DNA from: Mariniflexile maritimum
GTDB taxonomy: Bacteria; Bacteroidota; Bacteroidia; Flavobacteriales; Flavobacteriaceae
Length of the DNA stretch: 64,000 nucleotides
Assembly: GCF_009746565.1 (NCBI RefSeq)
Contig: NZ_WRPN01000004.1
Coordinates: 62,001 to 126,000, forward strand
Direction: 5' to 3'
In this document: in pieces, positions 51,018 to 61,197 of the stretch
Layout: the number at the start of each line of letters is the position of its first letter
Position numbering within the stretch: position 1 is the stretch's first letter
Notes under the pieces: generated by a model
Told to the model about the DNA's origin: nothing
The model's database searches: none
What the model saw: the letters and a program-made list of their open reading frames with translations, nothing else
Translations under genes and position numbers: made by a program

Positions 51018-52346
51018 ATGTTCAATAATTTAAGCGATAAGTTAGATAAAGCCCTACACGTACTAAAAGGCCACGGAAGTATTACCGAAGTAAACGTAGC
51101 AGAAACCCTAAAGGAAGTGCGCCGTGCATTGTTGGATGCCGACGTAAACTTTAAAATAGCCAAAGATTTTACCACCACCGTAAAAGAAAAAGCACTGGGG
51201 CAAAACGTATTAACAACCTTACAGCCCGGGCAATTAATGGTTAAAATCGTAAAAGATGAATTAACCAAATTAATGGGTGGCGATGCAGAAGGCATCAACC
51301 TGTCGGGCAATCCAAGTGTTATTTTAATGTCTGGTTTGCAGGGTTCGGGTAAAACCACCTTTTCGGGTAAGTTGGCAAATTACCTTAAAACAAAAAAATC
51401 CAAAAAACCGTTATTGGTGGCGTGCGATGTGTACCGTCCTGCCGCGATCGACCAATTGCATGTAGTGGGCAGCCAAATAGGTATCGAGGTTTTTAGCGAC
51501 AAAGGCAATACCGATCCTGTGGCCATTTCAAAAGCAGGTATCGCCCACGCCAAGGCCAACGGTTACAATGTGGTTATTATCGATACCGCAGGCCGATTGG
51601 CGGTTGATGAGGTAATGATGACCGAAATATCAAACATCCACAAAGCCATCCAGCCCCAAGAAACCTTGTTCGTTGTCGATGCCATGACCGGGCAAGATGC
51701 CGTAAACACAGCAAAAGCCTTCAACGACGTACTGAATTTTGATGGGGTAATCCTCACTAAATTAGATGGCGATACCCGTGGTGGTGCGGCCATTTCCATT
51801 AAATCGGTAGTCAATAAACCCATCAAGTTTATTGGTACGGGCGAAAAAATGGAAGCAATTGATGTGTTTTATCCTGCGCGTATGGCCGACCGTATTCTCG
51901 GTATGGGCGACGTGGTGTCGCTGGTTGAGCGTGCCCAAGAGCAGTTTGATGAGGAGGAAGCTCGAAAACTTCAAAAGAAAATCGCCAAAAACCAATTTGG
52001 CTTTGATGATTTCTTAAAGCAAATTCAGCAAATCAAGAAAATGGGAAACATGAAAGACCTGATGGGCATGATTCCCGGTGCTGGAAAAATGTTGAAAGAT
52101 GTTGATATTGATGACGATGCCTTTAAAGGTATAGAAGCCATCATCCATTCCATGACGCCCAAAGAAAGGAGCCAACCCCACATTATAAACGCCAGCAGAA
52201 AGCAGCGTATTGGTAAAGGTTCCGGTACTTCGGTGCAGCAAGTAAACCAACTTTTAAAACAGTTCGACCAAATGAGCAAAATGATGAAAATGATGCAAGG
52301 TGGCGGCGGTAAAAAGATGATGCAGATGATGAAGGGGATGCGATAA
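51018..52346 (+). CDS. ffh: Signal recognition particle protein Ffh
   Basis: 442 residues. GTPase that binds signal peptides and 4.5S RNA and delivers ribosomes to FtsY. N domain (NLSDKLDKALHVLKGHGSITEVNVAETLKEVRRALLDADVN), G domain with VILMSGLQGSGKTTFSGKLA, ACDVYRPAAIDQL, VVIIDTAGRLAVDE, LTKLDGDTRGGAA, GTGEKMEAIDVFYP, and a Met-rich M domain (MKDLMGMIPGAGK ... ASRKQRIGKGSGTSVQQVNQLLKQFDQMSKMMKMM) ending in a Gly/Met/Lys tail. Standard length. Confidence 0.98.
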   Translation: MFNNLSDKLDKALHVLKGHGSITEVNVAETLKEVRRALLDADVNFKIAKDFTTTVKEKALGQNVLTTLQPGQLMVKIVKDELTKLMGGDAEGINLSGNPSVILMSGLQGSGKTTFSGKLANYLKTKKSKKPLLVACDVYRPAAIDQLHVVGSQIGIEVFSDKGNTDPVAISKAGIAHAKANGYNVVIIDTAGRLAVDEVMMTEISNIHKAIQPQETLFVVDAMTGQDAVNTAKAFNDVLNFDGVILTKLDGDTRGGAAISIKSVVNKPIKFIGTGEKMEAIDVFYPARMADRILGMGDVVSLVERAQEQFDEEEARKLQKKIAKNQFGFDDFLKQIQQIKKMGNMKDLMGMIPGAGKMLKDVDIDDDAFKGIEAIIHSMTPKERSQPHIINASRKQRIGKGSGTSVQQVNQLLKQFDQMSKMMKMMQGGGGKKMMQMMKGMR

Positions 52347-52352
52347 AGTTGA

Positions 52353-52450
52353 AAGTTAGAAGTTAAAAGTTAGAAGTTAAAAGTTAGAAGTTAAAAGTTA
52401 GAAGTAAAAAGTAAAAAGTAAAAAGTTAAAAGTTAAAAGCTAAAAGCTAC
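52353..52450. repeat. Perfectly phased heptamer array (AAGTTAR)
   Basis: Fourteen consecutive heptamers in unbroken 7-bp phase: AAGTTAG and AAGTTAA alternate, then AAGTAAA three times, AAGTTAA twice, AAGCTAA and AAGCTAC. Starts seven bases after the ffh stop. Confidence 0.9.
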
Positions 52451-52459
52451 TTCAACTTA

Positions 52460-52540
52460 ACAACTTAACAACCAACGACTAAACAACCAACGACTAAACA
52501 ACCAACAACAACTAAACAACCAAACAACCAACACCCAAAC
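52460..52540. repeat. AACAACC-rich low-complexity repeat before folD
   Basis: Contains repeated units of the form AACAACCAACGACTA (15 bp) and shorter variants, made only of A, C and a few T/G. It runs up to the folD start codon, so folD has no visible ribosome binding site. Confidence 0.75.
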
Positions 52541-52541
52541 A

Positions 52542-53417
52542 ATGATAATTTTAGACGGAAAAAAGGTAAGTAACGATATTAAAGCAGAAATTGCCGAACA
52601 GGTTAAGACCATGGTTGCCAAAGACGAAAAAGTGCCCCATTTAGCGGCTATTTTGGTAGGAACCGATGGTGCCAGCATGACCTACGTGAACGCCAAAGTT
52701 AAGGCTTGCGAAAAAATTGGGTTTCAATCAACTTTAATAGATTTGCCCGATCATACTTCAGAAGTCGAATTATTGGCTAAAATTAATGAACTCAATACAA
52801 ACGATGCTATTGATGGTTTTATAGTGCAATTGCCATTGCCAAAACATATTGATGAACAAAAGGTTTTAATGGCAGTACATCCCGATAAAGATGTTGATGG
52901 GTTTCATCCAACCAATGTTGGCAAAATGGCCTTGGATTTGCCTACATTTTTACCCGCAACACCTTACGGCATCCTAGAATTATTGGAACGCTACCAAGTT
53001 GAAACCTCCGGAAAAAATGTGGTCGTTATGGGAAGAAGCCATATTGTGGGTCGCCCCATGAGTATTCTAATGAGCCAAAAACGTAAAGCGGGCGATGCCA
53101 CCGTAACGGTGGTTCATAGCCGTTCGAAGAATTTGGCCGAAATCACTAAAGCAGCCGATATTATTGTAGCAGCCATAGGCATTTGTGAATTTTTAACAGG
53201 CGATATGGTTAAAGATGGCGTAGTGGTTATCGATGTTGGCATTACGCGCGTGCCAGATGCAACCAAAGCAAGCGGTTACCGACTAGCGGGCGACGTACAT
53301 TTTGAGAGCGTGAGCAAAAAAGCAAGCTATATTACTCCCGTTCCCGGAGGTGTAGGCCCCATGACCATTGCCATGCTTCTTAAAAACACCTTGTTGGCCC
53401 GGGATAAAAACAACTGA
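52542..53417 (+). CDS. folD: Bifunctional methylene-THF dehydrogenase/cyclohydrolase
   Basis: 291 residues. Converts 5,10-methylene-THF to 10-formyl-THF in one-carbon metabolism. Motifs: [22 protein letters not shown] (catalytic Tyr and Lys), [53 protein letters not shown] (NADP), [31 protein letters not shown], and [14 protein letters not shown]. Standard length. The start is fixed by the conserved [16 protein letters not shown]. Preceded by repeat DNA instead of a promoter-like leader. Confidence 0.98.
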   Translation: MIILDGKKVSNDIKAEIAEQVKTMVAKDEKVPHLAAILVGTDGASMTYVNAKVKACEKIGFQSTLIDLPDHTSEVELLAKINELNTNDAIDGFIVQLPLPKHIDEQKVLMAVHPDKDVDGFHPTNVGKMALDLPTFLPATPYGILELLERYQVETSGKNVVVMGRSHIVGRPMSILMSQKRKAGDATVTVVHSRSKNLAEITKAADIIVAAIGICEFLTGDMVKDGVVVIDVGITRVPDATKASGYRLAGDVHFESVSKKASYITPVPGGVGPMTIAMLLKNTLLARDKNN

Positions 53418-53584
53418 AAAGCTAATTTTTAGTGCCCAGGCTTCCGTATCTTCAACACAAAATATTTTTACATAGCTTTTTGGCAAACTCATTCTTTCTG
53501 CATTAAGTTCTTTTTTATTTGATTAGTTTTGTGTGTAACAGCATCCTGTTTTGCTATCAAACTGTTTTTAGATACTTCAAGATT

Positions 53585-56377
53585 ATGCAAAAAAAATGTT
53601 TTTTCCTTTTTCTTTTGCTGTGTTTAACAACACAAACGGCATTAGCTCAATACACCCCTTATTTTCAAAATTTTTCGTTGTCTGAATACAATGCGGGAAA
53701 TCAAAATTGGGGTGTTTCAAGAGCTGATAACGGTATGCTCTACGCCGCAAACAATAATGGACTATTGCAGTATGACGGCTTAAAATGGGATTTTTACGAG
53801 CTTCCCAACAAAACAACGATGCGCTCTGTTTTGGCCCACAACAATTTGGTTTTTACGGGTTCTTATGAAGAGTTTGGTTATTGGAAGCGAAACCGAAAAG
53901 GGGTTTTGGTTTATACTTCTTTAAGCGATTTGGTAAAAGAAAAAATATCGCCCAACGAAGAATTTTGGCAAATTTTACCGTGCAACGAAGGCATCGTTTT
54001 TAGGTCTTTTCTAAATATTTACATATATAAATCAAACGGTACCATCCAAAAAATAAAACCAAAATCGGTGGTAATTTCCTGTAGTGTTATTAACAACAAA
54101 TTGTATGTTGCAACACTTCAGCATGGTATTTTTGAGTATAAAAACAATCAATTGGTGCTCAAAATTATGGATAAGAGCATTGAAAACACCAAAGTAGTCT
54201 CTATTGTTGATTATAAGGGCAAGTTGCTTATAACCACATCGTTAAAAGGTTGTTTCATTTATCAAAATGGTCTGCTTCAACCAGCCGAATTCGAAATCAA
54301 TAGCTTGATAAAACAGCATTTACTGAATGGTTTTTCCTTATTTAAAAACGGTCAAATGGCTTTTGGGACCATTAAAGATGGTATCTATTTTACAAATGCC
54401 GACGGTAAGGTTTTGCATCATATCAATAAAGAAAACGGCCTGATAAATAATACCGTTTTATGTCAGGTACTGGATTGGGAAAATAAACTATGGCTGGGTT
54501 TGGATAATGGCATTGCGTCCATTGATTTGGATAATCACAACCTTTTTTTTAATGATGTTTCCGGACGATTGGGCGCTGTTTACGATGTAATTAAGTTTAA
54601 GGGCATCGTCTATTTAGGAAGCAACACGGGCTTGTTTTACCTAGACCAGGAAAATAATCTGCAATTTATTAAGGGATCGCAAGGGCAGGTATGGAATTTA
54701 CAAGCTATTGATGGCGAACTGTTTTGTGGTCACAATGAGGGAACTTTTCTGGTCGAAAACTTTGCGCTCAAACAAGTATCGTCGGTTACTGGTGGCTGGG
54801 TCATAAAAAAAGTGCCAGAGCAGGCCAATGTTTATATTGAAGGCACCTATACGGGTTTGGTTCGGTTTAAAAAGGAACCAACCGGATGGAAAGCCAAACA
54901 TTTGGGCAAAACCACCATGCCTATTAAGCATCTTGTTTTTGAAGATCCAACTACGGTTTGGGCGGCACACGCCTACAAAGGACTATATAGGATTAAGTTT
55001 GATAAAACCTACGACACCATTTTAAGCATCGAAAATTATAAGGCTAAAGGGCTTTTTTCCGATTTTAACGTGAGCGCTTATAAAATAAAGAACAACATCT
55101 GTTTTAAAACCAATGATGGTTGGCTAAAATACGAGCCCATACAAGACAGCATTGTGCCTTACCAATTGCTTAATGACCATTTTGGTACGGATTCCTATAT
55201 GATTTCTGAAGATGATCTGGATCAAATCGTTCTAAAAAGTTCTAATGATGTTATCAGTTTTAAAACGTTGCTAACAGATGAAAAGGAGGTATCACTTTCC
55301 AATAATTATTTTGAAAACCGATTGATTGTTGGCAACGAGAATGTTTCAAAAATTGACGATTCAACCTTCGCCCTAAACTTGAATAATGGCTTTATGCTTA
55401 TTGATAGCAAATCCAAAGCTAAAACAGCACTTTACAAACCAAATATCGATCATATTGAAATTGATAAAACCTTCATTGATGTCGTTCCAAACGAAACCAT
55501 AAAACTAAAACTTAAGAGTAGTTTTGGGGTTTCGGTTTCTTCACCTAAGTCGCGCAATCATTATTTTGAATACGCCATCATGGAACTTGATGCTTCAAAA
55601 TGGAAGAAATTGGACAAGAACAAACTAGAACTATCCAGTTTAAAGGACGGCACTTATACCATTTTATTCCGTGCCAGTGATTATTTGGGGAAACACTCGG
55701 AATCGGCCAAAATTCAACTAAAAGTTTTACCTCCTTGGTATAAGGATACCTTGGGGATGCTTCTTTATTCGGTGCTAATTATTCTTGGTATATGGATTTT
55801 TTACTACGTCAATAAACGTAAAATAGCCTTAGAACAACGTTTGTTAAAAATTAAGTATGCCAAGGAACAGCAGGAAATTGTAAGGGAGAAGAATTTGGAG
55901 AACGAAAAACGTATTGTTCAATTAAAAAATGAATCGTTACGGAACGAGGTAAAATTAAAAAGCAAACAATTGGCTAATACGGCGTTGGCTTTGGTTAAGA
56001 AAAATGAAACATTACAGGACATTAAAAAGGAATTGGCCATGAACAAAGAGGGCTTTGGTAACCAATATGCTTTTAAAAAGATTCTTAAAAAAGTGGATAG
56101 TTCCATTGCGCACAAAGATGAATGGAAAGTGTTTGAATATAATTTTAACCAGGTGCATGAAGATTTTTTTATGAGCCTTAAAGCGAAACATGAAAATTTA
56201 ACTTCAAAAGATTTAAAAATTTGTGCATACATTAAAATGAATTTATCCAATAAGGAAATAGCCCCTTTATTGAATGTTTCTGTAAGAGGTTTGGAAACCC
56301 ATCGGTACCGACTAAAAAAGAAACTGAATTTAGAAAATGATATTTCTGTGTCCCATTATCTGCAAAATCTGGAATAG
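53585..56377 (+). CDS. Propeller/Y_Y_Y sensor with LuxR-type output, PUL regulator
   Basis: 930 residues from the ATG used, which starts a signal peptide (CFFLFLLLCLTTQTALAQ); an earlier start would place 22 odd residues before it. Periplasmic two-component-regulator propeller repeats (YAANNNGLLQYDGLKW, WLGLDNGIASIDLDNH, YLGSNTGLFYLDQ), a Y_Y_Y-like beta domain at about 650-715 (HYFEYAIMELDASKWKKL), one membrane helix at about 721-743, a long coiled coil, and a C-terminal LuxR-type helix-turn-helix (LTSKDLKICAYIKMNLSNKEIAPLLNVSVRGLETHRYRLKKKL). No kinase domain, so one chain senses and binds DNA. It directly precedes susC, its likely target. Confidence 0.93.
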   Translation: MQKKCFFLFLLLCLTTQTALAQYTPYFQNFSLSEYNAGNQNWGVSRADNGMLYAANNNGLLQYDGLKWDFYELPNKTTMRSVLAHNNLVFTGSYEEFGYWKRNRKGVLVYTSLSDLVKEKISPNEEFWQILPCNEGIVFRSFLNIYIYKSNGTIQKIKPKSVVISCSVINNKLYVATLQHGIFEYKNNQLVLKIMDKSIENTKVVSIVDYKGKLLITTSLKGCFIYQNGLLQPAEFEINSLIKQHLLNGFSLFKNGQMAFGTIKDGIYFTNADGKVLHHINKENGLINNTVLCQVLDWENKLWLGLDNGIASIDLDNHNLFFNDVSGRLGAVYDVIKFKGIVYLGSNTGLFYLDQENNLQFIKGSQGQVWNLQAIDGELFCGHNEGTFLVENFALKQVSSVTGGWVIKKVPEQANVYIEGTYTGLVRFKKEPTGWKAKHLGKTTMPIKHLVFEDPTTVWAAHAYKGLYRIKFDKTYDTILSIENYKAKGLFSDFNVSAYKIKNNICFKTNDGWLKYEPIQDSIVPYQLLNDHFGTDSYMISEDDLDQIVLKSSNDVISFKTLLTDEKEVSLSNNYFENRLIVGNENVSKIDDSTFALNLNNGFMLIDSKSKAKTALYKPNIDHIEIDKTFIDVVPNETIKLKLKSSFGVSVSSPKSRNHYFEYAIMELDASKWKKLDKNKLELSSLKDGTYTILFRASDYLGKHSESAKIQLKVLPPWYKDTLGMLLYSVLIILGIWIFYYVNKRKIALEQRLLKIKYAKEQQEIVREKNLENEKRIVQLKNESLRNEVKLKSKQLANTALALVKKNETLQDIKKELAMNKEGFGNQYAFKKILKKVDSSIAHKDEWKVFEYNFNQVHEDFFMSLKAKHENLTSKDLKICAYIKMNLSNKEIAPLLNVSVRGLETHRYRLKKKLNLENDISVSHYLQNLE

Positions 56378-56391
56378 GTGCTCTGAAAAAA

Positions 56392-56487
56392 TACGTTATT
56401 CGTTATAGTTTTATACGTCATTACTACGTCATATAACGTTTTATTGTTGCTTTTTGCTCACTTTTTTGGCTTCCTGCCATACGTCAA
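56392..56487. promoter_or_regulatory. Repeated TACGTCAT octamers upstream of susC
   Basis: Identical TACGTCAT words start at 56414 and 56425, exactly 11 bases apart (one helical turn); near copies are TACGTTAT (56392), TTCGTTAT (56399) and TACGTCAA (56480). Their place between the LuxR-type regulator and susC makes them a candidate operator. Confidence 0.4.
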
Positions 56488-56602
56488 TAAGCTATTTTTT
56501 GATGATTTTTTTGAAATGGCGTAATTAAAGTGTAGCCACTCTTTTTTTAAGCCAAAAAATTGGTCTTATATTGTGGGTAACTAAAAATTAAACTTAAACT
56601 AT

Positions 56603-59600
56603 ATGAAAGCAAAAATTATTTTATTATTATTTTTTCTATTTTCAGTTAGTGGCTTTGCACAGAATTTAACCGTCTCTGGTGTGGTCACAAGTGCTGAGGA
56701 TGGCATGCCGGTACCCGGTGTAAACGTTATTGTTAAAGGGACTACCAGAGGGGTAAGTACCGATTTTGACGGTAAATATACCATACAGGTAAGTACTGGT
56801 GAGGTTTTAGAGTTTAGCTCTATTGGTCTTAAAACAGTAGCTATTACTGTTGGAGCCCAAAAAACCATCAACGTAACCATGAATACCGATGTGGAATCGT
56901 TGGATGAAATTGTTCTTGTTGGTTATGGTACGCAAAGAAAGGCCGATTTAACGGGCTCTATTGTTACTATTCAATCGCAGGACATCGAAAAAACCCCCAC
57001 AGCAAACGTTATGCAGTCATTGCAAGGCAAAGTACCCGGTGTACAGGTGGTAAGCAACGGTTCGCCCGGTGATTCGCCTACTGTTAGGCTACGGGGTATC
57101 GGTTCATACAGCGACAATAATACCAAACCATTGTTTGTGGTTGATGGAATGTTTTACACCAATATCGATTTCTTGAACACTAAGGATATTGAATCGGTTA
57201 CGGTGCTTAAAGATGCTTCATCATCCGCAATATATGGGGTAAGAGCAGCAAACGGGGTGGTAATTGTTAAAACAAAAACCGGTAATCTGGAAAGAAAACC
57301 TGTTTTTGAATATGATGGTTACACAGGTGTACAATACGCCCAAAACGTCTTAAAATTAGCAAATGCAGAACAGTTTACAACCATGGCTTATGAATCTGGT
57401 TCGCAAGCCGATATAAACTTTGTGCTAAATGCCATGCAACGTTATGGTAGAAGTAGGGTAAACCCCAACGTGCCCAATGCTAACACCGATTGGTTTAAGG
57501 AAATTTTAAGACCGGGCATTATCCAAAGTCACAGTATAGGGGCTACAGGCGGTGCGGAAAACGTGTCGTATTCGGTGGGCGCCAACTATTTTGCTCAAGA
57601 AGGTATCTTAGATATGAAAAATGAGTACGAACGTTTCAACATACGTTCTAAGGTGGATGTCAAACTTTCCGATAGGTTTAAAATAGGCATTAATAACGTG
57701 TTTAGTAATGCTACAAAATATAATGCCGAAAATGGCGCTTGGTTTCAGGCCTATTTTGCAGTGCCCATTATGCCGGTGTTCGACGAATTGAATACCGAAG
57801 CATCACCTTATAAGTTTTCAAATGCGCAATTTTTGGGTTATAGGGGCACACAAAACCCATTTCCTTCCATGAGATACAATAATAACCAATTGAAAATAAG
57901 AAAGTTATTGTCGAGTATATTTGTTGAAGTGGATTTGATTCCTGATAAGTTAACATTTAAAACAACCTACAACCACGACTTTTCTGCATTAAACGAACGA
58001 TATGTTAATTTACCTTATAATTTGGGTAATAACGTCGATCGTATTTCCAGCATAAGAAGAGTTGACAATACCTATTCCAACCAAATATGGGACAATGTTT
58101 TAACCTTTAGTGATAGCTTCGGTAATCATAACGTGTCGCTTATGGCCGGAACATCGTATAGAGATGAAGCTAACGATAATTTAAACATCTCTGGAGAAAA
58201 TATTCGGGGTGTTGATTATGAAACATCTTGGTTTGTAAATGCAACCGATGTAACATCGCGCGTTGGTGGTGGTGATATTGGAAGAAAATATGGGGTTTCC
58301 TATTTTAGTAGGGCTACCTATAATTATAAAGACAAATACTTATTGTATGGAACTATTCGAGCCGATGGTTCTTCAAAATTCACCAAAGATCCTTGGGGCT
58401 ATTTCCCCTCTGTTGGCGCTGGTTGGGTAGTTTCTGAAGAAGCTTTCATGAAAAACAATGGCATCGTCGATTATTTAAAATTAAGGGGCAGTTGGGGTAA
58501 ATTAGGTAATGATAATGTGGCGGCCAGTTCTGGTTCTAATACCATTACCAACGTTACTATCGATCTTGGCGATGTACAAACGCCCGGAATTACCTCCTCA
58601 AGTACCTTTACCAACAATACCTGGGAAGTGATTGAGGAAAAGAACTTTGGCTTAAACCTAGGGTTCTTGAACAATGATTTAACGATCGAAGCCGATTACT
58701 ACATGCGTGATACAAAAAACGCCATTATGCCGGTATTTGTACCTATTATAAATGTGACCGTTGAAAGAAACTCGGGCGAAATTAGAAACCAAGGTCTTGA
58801 GGTAGGCATTAATTGGAACAAAACCGTTACAAGCGATTTTAGTTATTCCATAGGTACCAATTTTACAACCTTAAAGAACAAAACCTTAAGTATAAAAGAT
58901 CCTAAAGGGTATATCGATGCTGGAAGTGCAGAGTTCCGTCAACGCACCATTCTTGGACAGCCCATTAAAGCATTTTATGGCTACCAAACAATAGGGGTAT
59001 ATCAAAATGCGGCACAAATAGCGGCCGATCCTATTGCAGTGGCCAATAATTTGGTGCCCGGAGATTTAATTTATAAAGACATTAGTGGTCCTGATGGGAT
59101 TCCGGATGGTAAAATTGATGATAATGACAGGAAAATTTTAGGCTCGTATTTGCCAAAAGTAATGTATGGCGGCAACGTGGGAATATCTTATAAAGATTTC
59201 GATTTCTCTGTTAATTTCTATGGCCAAAGCGGCAGTAAAATATTGAACAGAAAACGTGGTGAGATTATTTTTACCAACGATACCAATATGGATGCCGATT
59301 TGGCAATTAACCGTTGGCATGGCGAAGGCACTAGCAATTCCTATCCTTCATCTGCTGGTTTGCGCAAAGGCTGGAACCAAAAACTAAGTAATTTCTGGGT
59401 TGAAGATGGCGACTTTTTCAGGATTCAAAATATTCAGTTGGCCTATACCATAAAAGGTGAAAAATTATTTGGTAAAAATATGCCCGAAACTAGGCTTACC
59501 TTAACTGCCGATCGTCCGTTCACATTTTTCAACTATAATGGTTTTAACCCAGAGGTTTCCGATGGTGTAGATAGACAAACATACCCCGTTCCCGGTGTCT

Positions 59601-59629
59601 ATACATTTGGTGTTAATATTAAAATCTAA
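56603..59629 (+). CDS. SusC/RagA family TonB-linked outer membrane transporter
   Basis: 1008 residues. Signal peptide (ILLLFFLFSVSGFAQ), CarboxypepD_reg-like domain at about 22-100 (VSGVVTSAEDGMPVPGVNVIVKGTTRGVSTDFDGKYTIQV), a plug domain starting LDEIVLVGYGTQRKADLTGSIVTI with PGVQVVSNGSPGDSPTVRLRGIGS and LKDASSSAIYGVRAANGVVIVKTK, then a 22-strand barrel ending TFGVNIKI. Imports glycan fragments with TonB energy. The susD gene follows after 13 bases. Confidence 0.96.
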   Translation: MKAKIILLLFFLFSVSGFAQNLTVSGVVTSAEDGMPVPGVNVIVKGTTRGVSTDFDGKYTIQVSTGEVLEFSSIGLKTVAITVGAQKTINVTMNTDVESLDEIVLVGYGTQRKADLTGSIVTIQSQDIEKTPTANVMQSLQGKVPGVQVVSNGSPGDSPTVRLRGIGSYSDNNTKPLFVVDGMFYTNIDFLNTKDIESVTVLKDASSSAIYGVRAANGVVIVKTKTGNLERKPVFEYDGYTGVQYAQNVLKLANAEQFTTMAYESGSQADINFVLNAMQRYGRSRVNPNVPNANTDWFKEILRPGIIQSHSIGATGGAENVSYSVGANYFAQEGILDMKNEYERFNIRSKVDVKLSDRFKIGINNVFSNATKYNAENGAWFQAYFAVPIMPVFDELNTEASPYKFSNAQFLGYRGTQNPFPSMRYNNNQLKIRKLLSSIFVEVDLIPDKLTFKTTYNHDFSALNERYVNLPYNLGNNVDRISSIRRVDNTYSNQIWDNVLTFSDSFGNHNVSLMAGTSYRDEANDNLNISGENIRGVDYETSWFVNATDVTSRVGGGDIGRKYGVSYFSRATYNYKDKYLLYGTIRADGSSKFTKDPWGYFPSVGAGWVVSEEAFMKNNGIVDYLKLRGSWGKLGNDNVAASSGSNTITNVTIDLGDVQTPGITSSSTFTNNTWEVIEEKNFGLNLGFLNNDLTIEADYYMRDTKNAIMPVFVPIINVTVERNSGEIRNQGLEVGINWNKTVTSDFSYSIGTNFTTLKNKTLSIKDPKGYIDAGSAEFRQRTILGQPIKAFYGYQTIGVYQNAAQIAADPIAVANNLVPGDLIYKDISGPDGIPDGKIDDNDRKILGSYLPKVMYGGNVGISYKDFDFSVNFYGQSGSKILNRKRGEIIFTNDTNMDADLAINRWHGEGTSNSYPSSAGLRKGWNQKLSNFWVEDGDFFRIQNIQLAYTIKGEKLFGKNMPETRLTLTADRPFTFFNYNGFNPEVSDGVDRQTYPVPGVYTFGVNIKI

Positions 59630-59642
59630 AAAAAAATTGAAT

Positions 59643-61178
59643 ATGAAAAATTTAAAGAACACATTCAAAACTGGCGTACTAGCACTTTTGGCTATGCTTA
59701 GTTTTCTAGCTTGTAATGATAAACTAGATTTAATAGAAGGACAGGTTAACACAGGTGATGTTGATTATTCCAATTCAGATGATATGATTCTCCCTTTAAT
59801 TGGTGCCTACAATGCCTTTGCAACCAGAGGGTGGGAAGAGTATCTTTTACTTTCCGTTCGTGGAGACGATGTGAATGCGGGTGGACTTGGCGACCAACAA
59901 GACTTTGCCAATACCGATATGTTTAACTACAATAAAGACTATTGGATGTACAATTCACTTTGGAATTTACACTACGCCGATATTGTTAGTGTTAATAACG
60001 CTGCTAATTTAATTGAAAATTACAAGGCATTTGCAAACGCCAATGATGCCGCCAAAGCCGATAGTTACATTGCGGAAACTAAAGTGTTACGGGCATGGTT
60101 GCATTTTAATTTGTCTAGGGTTTGGGGCAGTATATTTATTATTAACACAGCCATTCCAGATACTGAAATTGAAAATGGCGTAGCTACCAAAGAGCAGGTT
60201 ATGCAATATATTTCAGACCAAATGGACGAGGTTATTCCGTTACTTCCAGACGTGCGCCCTAACGAACGTACCGATATAAAAGGTGGCGTAACAAAATATA
60301 CTGCATTGGCAATGAAAGCATTAGCTAATTTAGAGCTTAAAAACTATCAAGGGGTAGCCGATGCAACAGGAGCCATTATTGCCTCAGGAAAGTTTTCGCT
60401 TTTCCCAGATTTTTATAACGAATTTAAAAAACCAGGTGAGTTGAGTAACGAAAACTTGCTAGAAATGCAATATTCCGATTTTGGCTCTGGAACTGGCGAT
60501 ACATTTTATCATTTATTCGCACCTTTTGGACCCCAAAACTGGACACCCGCCAGAGCTAATGCTTCAAGTGGCTGGGGTTTTTACGAACCTAGCTTAAAAT
60601 ATATTAAATTCATGTTGAACAGGGGCGAAAGAGTGCGTTTGGAAACCAGCGTACTGTTTACAAACCGTGGTATTACAGCCATTAAAGCAGATCCTGCCTA
60701 TGCAACCTTGCCCAGTTGGATTACTAATACAACAAAAGACGGCGATAGAGTAAACGATTATGCGCGTGCGCTATTTGCCAGCGGAAAACACTATTTGCCT
60801 TCAAATCAATTAACGGCCGGAAGAAATGATTATGGTGCAGGCAAAAACATGATTTGTATTCGTTACGCCGAAATTTTGTTAATGCATGCCGAAGCCCTAA
60901 CAAGAGGTGCCACAAGTTCTGCCATGACCGCAGATCAAGCGGTTAATGCCGTTAGGCAACGTGCAGGTTTAGGCATCCTGTCTGGTGTTACCTCGCAACA
61001 GGTAATGGACGAGAAATTTGCTGAAATGGCCATGGAATGGGGTACTCGTTATTACGACATGATCCGTTTGGGCAATAACAGCGAGTTAAGCTACGATGGT
61101 AGAACATTTACGCCCGAAAAGGCCTTATTGCCATATCCACAGGCTCAAGTCGATGCCTTGCCATTAGGAGGAAATTAA
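59643..61178 (+). CDS. RagB/SusD family glycan-binding lipoprotein
   Basis: 511 residues from the ATG used; the frame opens 16 codons earlier inside susC, but this ATG begins the lipoprotein signal (GVLALLAMLSFLACNDK). SusD fold: early ADIVSVNNAANLIENY, TPR-like helices (AETKVLRAWLHFNLSRVWGSIFI, KGGVTKYTALAMKALANLELKNY), and the C-terminal MICIRYAEILLMHAEALTRGATS...AVNAVRQRAGL, EMAMEWGTRYYDMIRLG. Forms the lid on the SusC barrel and captures the glycan at the cell surface. Confidence 0.95.
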   Translation: MKNLKNTFKTGVLALLAMLSFLACNDKLDLIEGQVNTGDVDYSNSDDMILPLIGAYNAFATRGWEEYLLLSVRGDDVNAGGLGDQQDFANTDMFNYNKDYWMYNSLWNLHYADIVSVNNAANLIENYKAFANANDAAKADSYIAETKVLRAWLHFNLSRVWGSIFIINTAIPDTEIENGVATKEQVMQYISDQMDEVIPLLPDVRPNERTDIKGGVTKYTALAMKALANLELKNYQGVADATGAIIASGKFSLFPDFYNEFKKPGELSNENLLEMQYSDFGSGTGDTFYHLFAPFGPQNWTPARANASSGWGFYEPSLKYIKFMLNRGERVRLETSVLFTNRGITAIKADPAYATLPSWITNTTKDGDRVNDYARALFASGKHYLPSNQLTAGRNDYGAGKNMICIRYAEILLMHAEALTRGATSSAMTADQAVNAVRQRAGLGILSGVTSQQVMDEKFAEMAMEWGTRYYDMIRLGNNSELSYDGRTFTPEKALLPYPQAQVDALPLGGN

Positions 61179-61197
61179 TAACATAAAATTAGAACGT

